Shown here one piece after another: positions 56,072-64,000 of a stretch of 64,000 bases of DNA. The DNA lies in assembly GCA_963576475.1 (NCBI GenBank), contig OY754964.1:8533986-8597985 (forward strand), in the 5' to 3' direction. Each line of letters opens with the position of its first letter. The stretch's first letter is position 1. This DNA is from Molanna angustata. Taxonomy: Eukaryota; Arthropoda; Insecta; Trichoptera; Molannidae. The notes beneath the pieces were generated by a model. It did no database searches. It saw only the letters and a program-made list of their open reading frames with translations, and was not told the origin of the DNA. The position numbers and the translations under genes are program-made.

Positions 56072-56957
56072 GTGGGAGATGACCTCTCAAAGGAAATTCC
56101 AGCTGCAGTAGGTATTCGACAAGGAGATAGTTTGAGCCCTTTTCTTTTTAACATCATTATGGACAAGATTATCGAAGATGTTAAAGCATTAGGAATAGGT
56201 TACAAAATGGGAAACAAAAATATAGATATAATATGTTATGCAGATGATGCCGTCTTAATTGCAAATTCCGAGGATGATCTTCAGAAACTACTGTATAAAT
56301 TCCACTTATCTTCCCAAAGACTAAATATGCAAATCTCAATAGAGAAAACAAAAAGCATGGTAACCTCAAGATATCCAGTACGTTGTAAACTTGCTATAGA
56401 CAATAAAACTATAGAACAAGTTATGAGATTTAAGTACTTGGGCATAGAAATATCCAGCAACAATGATCTCTATAACGAAGTACATGAACAAGCAACCAAG
56501 GCTGCTGTAGTGGCTGGATGCCTGAGAAGTGCTGTGTCGAGAAATAGGGATATGCTGAAGGAGAGTAAAGTCAGGATCTACAAGACTTGCATAAGACCAA
56601 TCATGACATACGCCATAGAGACAAGAGCTGACACCACCCGTACAAAAAGTCTCCTTAGAACCACGGAGATGAAGACTGTACGGCCCATCGCAGGAGTAAC
56701 CCTCCGTGATCAAATGAGGAGCTCCGAAATAAGGAAAATTTGTGATGTTGAGGACGTGGTACGATGGGGTAGAACAAGAAGACTTTTCTGAAGACCACGT
56801 GGGGAGAGCAAGCTCAGACCGAGTAGTGAGGATATCAGCTGATGAACATCCTACAGGTAGCAGACCTCCAGGAAGACCACCCAAACGATGGAGGGACAGC
56901 TGGACGTCCTCCTCCCAGGAGCAGGTGCCGAGAACTACAGGACATAGTCCTAGCTGA
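56072..56957 (+). pseudogene. LINE reverse transcriptase fragment (YADD intact)
   Basis: Longest coding remnant in the window. The first frame (239 codons to 56791) has G-I-R-Q-G-D-S-L-S-P-F-L-F-N (RT motif 4 region, about residues 13-26), I-C-Y-A-D-D-A-V-L-I-A (motif C, about residues 54-64, both catalytic aspartates kept), K-T-K-S-M-V, R-F-K-Y-L-G-I-E-I-S-S, thumb K-V-R-I-Y-K-T-C-I-R-P, Y-A-I-E-T-R-A-D-T-T, and V-R-W-G-R-T. A frameshift near 56785 moves the ending G-R-P-P-K-R-W-R-D-S-W to another frame (56742-56957). The endonuclease and RT fingers are missing, so it is 5'-truncated and inactive. It ends in (GAA)n at 56956-56980. Minus-strand frames of up to 232 codons are antisense shadows. 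Confidence 0.92.
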
Positions 56958-56981
56958 CGAAGAAGTAGAAGAAGAAGAATA

Positions 56982-57142
56982 GCTTCTGTGCAGGCGTCCT
57001 GGTTTCTGGCGTTTTGGTCCTGGGTGTTCGATCCCAAAAAGAGACGAAATTTATTTAAATTCACTGGTTATTTTTAAGAAAGACCCATATGGCAATAAAC
57101 TCGCCATTTGCGCAGGGTGCGAGGAAGTGTAAATTATTATTT
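56982..57142 (+). mobile_element. SINE family S2, 5'-truncated, abutting LINE tail
   Basis: Starts in the tRNA-like head ('gcttctgtgcaggcgtcctg') directly after the LINE's GAA tail, with B box 'gtgttcgatcc' and 'ggcaataaactcgccatttg', 'cgcagggtgcgaggaagtgt', ATT tail. Confidence 0.82.
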
Positions 57143-58527
57143 TTTTTAATCAAAATTAATAGTTTTAAGAATATATTAGCTGCCTTACTAGAAAAAATCT
57201 GCTCTGAAGCTGCCAATTGTACATATATGTGTGTAGTTATAATAATAAAAAAAACAGTTAATAAAACTAAAAAGGTTTTGGGTTTCAGGTTTTACAAAGC
57301 CAATAATTATTGAGCAAGAGCTCATTTGAAAGGTCATAATTGATGCTATATAAATTTGTACTCAAGTGTTTGCATAAATTGAAAAAATATATCAATAGAT
57401 TATAAAAATAATTGTGGAATATTAACAATAATCTTTATTTCTACAATGGTGTTTTTGCTAGGTTGACAATTTTTTGTAAATGCGAGATTTTCTACCATGT
57501 TCCACTTTGTATGGAACAGAAATGAGATAATATGTACCCGCAGTTTCCTGGCGATTTCACACGAATTCCGGTAGTGTTGCTCGATGTTGTGTAAGAGTTG
57601 TGAACATCATCGAGTCGCCAGCAATTTAAAGGGCTCTTTCTTCGACGATTGTAATCGTGTGCAGGTACACGAGAAGGCTACTCGTTAATTAATTATCCAC
57701 GTGTGAAATTTCGAAGGAATCAATGTTGCTTGACACGAAGAAGAGAATATGAGCGGGTCTGCGGCGAGTAGGGGCCGAATTATCTTTTATTTTTAGCGAA
57801 TGAAATATCACGAATGTTCTTTTAAGAGTTATCGTTGGTCCTTGTTAAGCCACAATCGCGAAGTCTCATTTACTAGTGGATATATTTAAAACGCACCAAA
57901 ATCAAAGCTTTTAATTACACAATATCAATTAATATTAATTTAACTTACATAGTATACAAGTTATAGAATTTCTTATATTTTTTAGTAGATAATATTCGAT
58001 TGAAGTTTTTCTCACTATGTATCTATCTCGCATTTTCAAGACATTTTTTTAAAATTTGGGTACATGCCTATTTTTTTTTATTTTTAATATTAAGCTATCG
58101 GTTAAAAAGCTGGGTATTCCCTCATAATTAACAACAAATTATACATTCAGTTTAAAAAAATCGTCCTTATTTGATAATACAAACATTTATATTTCTTATG
58201 CAATAGCATTTTCAAATTTTTCAACAATAAAATCGCAGAATTTATAATGAAAAATGCACCTACATAGAAATACAAACCTCAAAAATATTCACCTACAGTT
58301 TTAAACTTCACAGTATATTAAACCCATAGTTTTTTGACTGAAAATCAGGTTTCACCTTCCATAAAATGTCTTAACAAACTTGTCATATATGTACATGTCC
58401 CTATAAGTCTATGACCAATTTTTATTTCCACCATCAAAACAATAATGAGGAGCCAATATTCTCGAGTCACAGTTTATCCTTCTAATATTTCACTTAAAGA
58501 TGTTATATCATTTACCAAACACATTAT
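57143..58527. other. Mostly AT-rich; balanced patch at 57530-57850
   Basis: 57530-57850 has more even base composition and short inverted words (ctcgatgttgtg / catcatcgag) but no frame. It could be regulatory or an unrecognised repeat. The rest shows nothing. Confidence 0.4.
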
Positions 58528-58693
58528 GACCCGAATGCAGAGTCCTAGGTAACTATGTAAATACGAATTCCTAACCTCACTGGAGTATTTAGTATTTTTA
58601 AGTTAGCAATTGCGTTTCAAAGACATCCCTAACTAAATACTAATACGCCAAACTTTAGGACGATGACGTAGAATTTCACATTATTGTGTATGA

Positions 58694-58748
58694 AGAAAAG
58701 AGATAGATATCTTTCTATGGGCTTAGAAAGCTATCTATCTCTTTTCTG
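58694..58748. repeat. 23-bp-arm hairpin inside A2
   Basis: agaaaagagatagatat..ctttct and its inverse surround a 9-bp loop with one mismatch. In A1 the matching place (about 36915-36950) keeps only one arm. Confidence 0.9.
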
Positions 58749-58772
58749 ACGTTTGACGTTTAAAATGTTTTT

Positions 58773-61035
58773 ACTCTCCACACTATGGAATAGGGGAGAG
58801 TCATGATTTCGCAAAATTTAAGCGTATTTTTTTACATCAATTTCTCAATGGGTATCATGTAGAGAATGCACACTATGAGTTTCGTCGTGATGTGTTTGTG
58901 TGTATGGCGTATACGCTGTACGCCGTACGCCGTACGCCGTAGCATTTATCTTTTTTGTGTCCTCTCTACAGCCCAAACTATAAGTCTGATCGACTTCATA
59001 TTAACATCATATGTGTAAAGTGCAAAGACCTAGAGCTGATTAGTTTTCCATAGACAACTTTTGATTTCTTCTCTATGAATTCATCATTTACGTTGTTTTT
59101 TTTTTGTGTCATTTCTGCAGCTTAAACTATAAGTCCGATTGACTTCATATTGATATCACATGTGTTAAGTCCATAAACTTAGAGCTGATTAGTTTTCCAT
59201 AGACAACGGTTCATTTTTTCCCAATGTTTCTTTATGATTTCATCTATTAAAACTGAAAAAATGCTCTCACGACCTGGAAATTAGAGATATTTTAATTTGG
59301 TTTCAACTATTTATACAACACCAAGAATCTTCATAAAATTGTATTCAAAGTTGGTCAATGTTAAAAGAAAAATATTCAACGGTTTCAAAAATTATATTTT
59401 ATTTAATGGATATTTGTATGAAACTTATATGTAACAAGAGAATTTTTTATATTTGGCAATGTTCAGTTCATTGATTTCATATTGATATAAGAATATTAAT
59501 AGCTTGAACTTAGAACTGATTAGCTTTTCATAGATATCATAAAATTTCTTCATATGATATCACGTGTCAACATTGTCAAAATGCTCTAAAGCTCTTTGAA
59601 ACAAAATTTATCTGCTTTTTTTAAAATATTTCATACAACATAAGCAGTCTTCACTATACTGCATTAATAGTTTGTCTATCTTAACATAAAAATATACTAT
59701 CGGAAGAAAATTAATATTCCTGATAGTAACATTTAGTACCTATGAATAAAAATGTAATTAGATAAATTTCTATGTATGGAAACGTTCAGTAATTTGATTT
59801 CATGTTATAATGTAAAGAGCTTGAACATAGAACTGATTAGCTTTCCATAAATAACAAAAAAAATCTTCATATGATATCACCTGTCAAAATTTGGAAAATG
59901 CTCTCGCGTTCTTTAGAACAAAATTTATCTGCTTTTTTTAAAATATTTCATACAACATAAGCATTCTTCCCTATACTGCATTAATAGTTTGTCTATCTTA
60001 ACATAAAAATATACTATCGGAAGAAAATTTATATTCCTGATAGTAACATTTAGTATGAATAAAAATGTAATTAGATAAATTTATATGTATGGAAACGTTC
60101 AGTAATTTGATTTCATGTTATAATGTAAAGAACTTGAACATAGAACTGATTAGCTTTCCATAAATAACAAAAAAATTCTTCATATAATATCACGTGTCAA
60201 AATTTTGAAAATGCTCTCGCGTTCTTTAAAACAAAATTTATCTGCTTTTTTAAAAAATTTTCATACAACATAAGCATTCTTCACTATACTGCATTAATAG
60301 TTTGTTTATCTTAACATAAAAATATACTATCGGAAGAAAATTTATATTCCTGATAGTAACATTTAGTATGAATAAAAATGTAATTAGATAAATTTCTATG
60401 TATGGAAACGTTCAGTAATTTGATTTCATGTTATAATGTAAAGAGCTTGAACATAGAACTGATTAGCTTTCCATAAATAACAAAAAAAATCTTCATATTA
60501 TATCACCTGTCAAAATTTGGAAAATGCTCTCGCGTTCTTTAGAACAAAATTTATCTGCTTTTTTTAAAATATTTCATACAACATAAGCATTCTTCACTAT
60601 ACTGCATTAATAGTTTGTCTATCTTAACATAAAAATATACTATCGGAAGAAAATTTATATTCCTGATAGTAACATTTAGTATGAATAAAAATGTAATTAG
60701 ATAAATTTCTATGTATGGAAACGTTCAGTAATTTGATTTCATGTTATAATGTAAAGAGCTTGAACATAGAACTGATTAGCTTTCCATAAATAACAAAAAT
60801 TTCTTCATATGATATCACGTGTCAAAATTGTCAAAATGCTCTAACGTCCTTTAAAACAAAATTTATCTGCTTTTATTAAAATATTTCATACAACATTAGA
60901 ATTCTTCACCATACTGCATTAATAGTTTGTCTATCTTAACATGAAAATATACTATCGTTAGAAAATTTATATTCCTGGTAGTAAAATTTAGAATGAATAA
61001 AATATTTCATTGTCAATATTTGTGGTGTGGAGAGT
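58773..61035. mobile_element. Internal 2.3-kb segment F of A2
   Basis: Has its own perfect 11-bp inverted ends actctccacac / gtgtggagagt, is missing from A1, and is filled mainly by the 313-bp array. It may be a separate insertion or an internal arm of the full-length element lost from A1. A 7-bp gtacgcc repeat occurs at about 58909-58940. Confidence 0.65.
59458..61018. repeat. 313-bp tandem array, about 5 copies
   Basis: Units begin with aacgttcagtaatttgattt at 59781, 60094, 60407 and 60720, exactly 313 bp apart. A diverged first unit starts at 59458 (323 bp) and the last unit decays after about 60960. The central units differ by only a few bases. Two shorter relatives sit upstream (from 58969 and 59118, 149 bp apart), sharing 'gagctgattagttttccata'. 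No coding frame persists. Confidence 0.95.
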
Positions 61036-61520
61036 TTAGTGTTGGCCACAACCCACTCGTTTTGTTATAACAACACAAACATATGTAACCAACTTCACAC
61101 TTCACACTGACAGCTCGATGTCACGATTTTTTTGAAATTCCATCGAATTTTCGGCATATCGTATGGATCACTGAATACTCTGTTTTTCGGTATTTGATTT
61201 GACAAAATTACCAAATACATATTCAACGAAGTCGATAAAATCATCATCCACCGAAAAAATCTCATATTTTAGGATTAAAGCACTCGTAAGGTTCCTCGCT
61301 ATCAACCTTACTTTTTGACAATTTGCAAGTGTTAGTTTACACCGATGCGCATGCGCTAAGTATTTAGATATGTCTCTGCAATGCAATTCTCATAGAAAAA
61401 CGTAGTAGCATCCTCCAGTTAGGAAGCCACGTGATCTCCTAACTTAAGTGAGCGACTGTGCAATGAAAACATGGTTAGTATTTAGAATTTAGTATTTAGG
61501 TAGGACTCTGCATTCGGACC

Positions 61521-62879
61521 TCTAAGTTAATTTTATATCAATTGAATTTGTACCTATATTAAATTATGTACGTAAAAAAAAATACAAATGTTGTACTCAA
61601 TAATCGAAGGTTGCACTTAATATATGCAACTTTTATACTATTTTCATACAAACTTATGAAACGAGATAAAAAAGATAGTTTAGTAATGTTGTTTAGAATA
61701 TGATTAAATTGATGTTAAAAATCTGTTAAACTAGGTACGCCTATATACTTATTACGTACAGAAATTATAGATTCGTCACACCGTAGAACAAAACTGCACA
61801 CGATATCCTGCGGCTATCAACATTATATTTCTCTACCAGTAACAGGACTGATAATACATCTACATATCTAGTCTTGCTCCAATAACATGTAAACGGTTTC
61901 CAATCTTTTACAATTAAAATGTGATCTCAAGAGAATCTTCTTGTTTTTGTTTAAACGCTATCAAAAAAAATATTTTTACTTGTGTTATATGATAAAGATT
62001 AGTTAAATGTATTTTATTCAAGAAGTCAAGTAATAATGATGTTAGAGGTATGCAATTATTGATTTATGTTTTATTTAATAACAATGAGATTCTATTTAAA
62101 TTACTTCACTTACAATAAATTGTGTCTAAGGATAAACATTTCTGTTTTAAATATCTTGCGAGCTTTACTTAAAACCAGTGAGAATTTTAAAAATAACTCT
62201 TTTGACATCATTAATAATATATAATTAACTTTAAGTTTGACTAATCTATTAATATTTTATAAGAATGAACTTTGATTAAAATTCCTGTTTTGTTGAAATT
62301 GTCTATTTTTTTAATTTTATATTTTTTTTTCGAAAAAAAATAATAATATTGGGTTCAGCCGTTCTTGAATACTTTAAGTATAATGCAAATTCTGCCTAAA
62401 ATTATATTTATTATAACTTTATGTTATGTATTTTTTAGATTGGTTTTAGGACTGTAAAAATTCTATTTTATTTCCGTTAGGAATCAAAAATTTGAATACT
62501 CCGTGTCAAATTGCTTATATTTGAGACAGTTAATAGTGTATCGGTATTAAATAAAATAAATTGAGAATCACTTTTGATGGTAGCTCTGTATTAAGCTGAC
62601 TAAATCGGCTTCTTGAGGTGGTCACTTCTAACGGGAGATGTTAAGAACAAAGGCTGTCATTAGTGTCAAATACATTGCAAGCCAAACACCTTTGTCTATA
62701 TATAGATAGAAATTACTATGAATTTCGTATAGATAATGAATATTATTGTCAAATTATAGGAAATAAAATAATTCAATTTGATCTGCAACTGTAATCTACT
62801 CGTTGTCAAAGAATACTTGTTAGTTTTATTCAATCATTTATTAATTTATAAAATTTACATTTAAACTGTAAGACATAAA
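61521..62879. other. AT-rich, no supported gene
   Basis: No frame, motif or repeat partner was noticed. Confidence 0.5.
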
Positions 62880-62884
62880 TACCA

Positions 62885-63245
62885 TCATACATATATACCA
62901 TCACGCCATTTCCCTGTTTGGGGTAGGCAGAAAGACTCTTCTATCTTGACAAAGGTACATGTTTTGCCTCATTTACATCAATACATCACGTCATACATGC
63001 TCTCCTATTATTCTGACTTCGTATATTATGTATAACCATCTATCAACATCTCATTTATATGATGATGCCAACTCTTTCTCGGCCGGCCCCTACATCTCAT
63101 TCCACTCTTTTTAGCCTTGTATAATTTCTTTGTTAGACGTTCATCGTTCGTTCTCTCTACATGTCCGAACCATCGAACCATCTTCATTCTATGTATATCT
63201 CTTTCTATCATGTATTCTCGTTTAATTCGCACACATTCGTCTTAG
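62885..63245 (-). mobile_element. LINE C-terminal end (family 2), best copy
   Basis: The minus strand 63232-63026 encodes 68 residues with R-I-K-R-E-Y-M-I-E-R-D-I, V-R-W-F-G-H-V-E-R, L-T-K-K-L-Y-K-A and R-C-R-G-R-P-R-K-S-W-H-H-H-I-N-E, the basic G-R-P-R-x-x-W ending of insect LINE ORF2. The 3' end runs to 'cataccatcacgccatttcc' near 62897-62916 (read inverse). 5'-truncated. Confidence 0.85.
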
Positions 63246-63265
63246 GAAATACATCTTTGCCGCGT

Positions 63266-63402
63266 TATAATTTCCGCCAAACATCTTGAACGAGCTTCCG
63301 GTTGCGCAGAACGCAAATTTGTGTCTTTTTGCTTCGTTGGTTTACGTGCGAATCGTCCCCCCCCCCTTCTCGGCTAAAAGTTCAAGTTATTTGGCGACTA
63401 TA
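63266..63402 (-). mobile_element. MITE D, copy 2 (137 bp)
   Basis: Inverse of 1576-1710 with few changes ('cgagcttccggttgcgcaga', 'acgcaaatttgtgtcttttt'). Carries a C homopolymer (63357-63366) where copy 1 has a G run. It lies just beyond the LINE end. Confidence 0.85.
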
Positions 63403-63569
63403 ATCTAACGTTCATGCGTTTTCTATGTATAATATTTACCATTTTAATTATTGTTTTTTAAAAATTTCAATTATCGCCTTTGCGACCTTGCTTATTTAAA
63501 CGATCAAAATTTTAATACTTATGTATAAATATAATTTGGAATACATTCTTTCATTTGAATTTTTTTAAA

Positions 63570-63795
63570 TTGTCGGCCTTCGTGGGTCAGTTGGTTAAGT
63601 ATCTGACTGCTGATCCAAGGGTCCCGGGTTCGATTTCCGGTGGAGACACAGTTTTTAAAAATTGTGTTTTCAGTCAATATCGTAGGTCTCCGGAATGTGG
63701 AAACTTGTTATTGGGTGCGTTTTAAATAATTATTTGACATAGCACCTGTTAGTTGCCCGAGAAGCTACATAAAATAAAATAAATAAATAAATAAA
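63570..63795 (+). mobile_element. SINE family S4, full-length copy
   Basis: The tRNA-like head has A box 'gggtcagttggttaagt' and B box 'gggttcgatttcc' about 37 bp apart, then the body 'ggtggagacacagt', 'ttattgggtgcgtttt', 'tgacatagcacctgttagtt', and an (AAATA)n tail. The parental tRNA is not clear from the loop. Other copies: 9195-9380 (minus) and 51928-52115. Confidence 0.88.
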
Positions 63796-64000
63796 ATAAA
63801 GACAATTATCTCGTGCAAATCTCTGGATTAACGATTATGACACACGGTGGATAAAAAAAAATAACAAGTTTGAATGGAAAATTGTAGGAAAAACTAACTA
63901 AATGGTAATATCCGATTATATGGCAGCGTATATGCTTTCTAAATTTTCATCGAGATCACTTAATCCGCATTCACGATCTGCAATGAGACAGGAATGATAG
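63796..64000. other. No supported feature
   Basis: Short AT-rich end of the window. Confidence 0.5.

Larger units (their letters stand above)
58528..61520 (-). mobile_element. TIR element A, copy 2 (3 kb form)
   Basis: TIRs gacccgaatgcagagtccta (58528-58547) and taggactctgcattcggacc (61501-61520) are 18/20 inverse matches and agree with copy 1. The arms (58528-58772 and about 61066-61520) are colinear with copy 1 read in reverse. The interior holds 2.3 kb absent from copy 1, bounded by actctccacac (58773-58783) and gtgtggagagt (61025-61035). The relic frame 61168-61386 (minus) matches the one in copy 1. No transposase. Confidence 0.88.

Noticed and set aside
56366..57064. 232-codon minus-strand open frame
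   Set aside because: It is the antisense of the LINE reverse-transcriptase frame, which carries the real motifs (YADD, thumb, GRPPKRW) on the plus strand.

Overview
The window is an AT-rich (roughly two-thirds A+T by eye) piece of an animal nuclear genome, most likely an insect. Hints of Lepidoptera are the frequent GTAGGTA / TAGGTACCTA words and LINE 3' ends that read like those common in moth and butterfly genomes, such as the GGAGGCCTATGTCCA end near 39.16 kb. The order is an inference. I found no complete host gene, no rRNA and no functional tRNA. What can be recognised is almost all mobile or repetitive DNA at different stages of decay.

Layout: 0-3.1 kb holds a 102-bp-arm hairpin, two copies of a dispersed element (C) and a 135-bp TIR element (D1) whose inverted sister (D2) lies at 63.3 kb. 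3.6-4.4 kb has a LINE remnant, a LINE tail and an open frame with weak BESS-like resemblance. 6.56-8.05 kb is a hAT-like element with an exact 8-bp target-site duplication (TSD), split by a GC-rich 525-bp insertion that has its own 17-bp TSD. 9.2-10.9 kb has a tRNA-derived SINE and a 1.2-kb array of a 23-bp unit. 12-23.6 kb holds LINE 3' fragments, SINEs and two foldback sequences at 17.3 and 22.3 kb. 24.6-25.1 kb is the first copy of a TTAA-flanked element (B). 28.1-29.5 kb is the only plausible promoter neighbourhood: a GC-rich block and a possible first coding exon. 36.4-37.6 kb is a TIR element (A1) interrupted by B2. 40.9-42.5 kb has a LINE C-terminus and a nearly solo Ty3/gypsy element with 300-bp LTRs, a TSD and a leftover integrase C-terminus. 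45.3-46.7 kb is B3 with element E nested inside. 47.8-48.7 kb is a MITE plus a LINE end; 50.7-51.4 kb and 56.1-57.0 kb are two reverse-transcriptase fragments of related LINEs. 58.5-61.5 kb is a 3-kb relative of A1 carrying an internal 313-bp tandem array. 62.9-63.8 kb is a LINE end, D2 and a SINE.

The genes do not work together as a pathway. The logic of the region is nesting: LINEs supply 3' ends and probably the machinery that spread at least four tRNA-derived SINE families, while several DNA transposon families (hAT-like, TTAA-type, TIR elements and MITEs) have inserted into one another and give a relative order of events. The few open frames that are not evidently transposon-derived (4.2, 28.1, 33.5 and 38.1 kb) are offered as low-confidence exon candidates.
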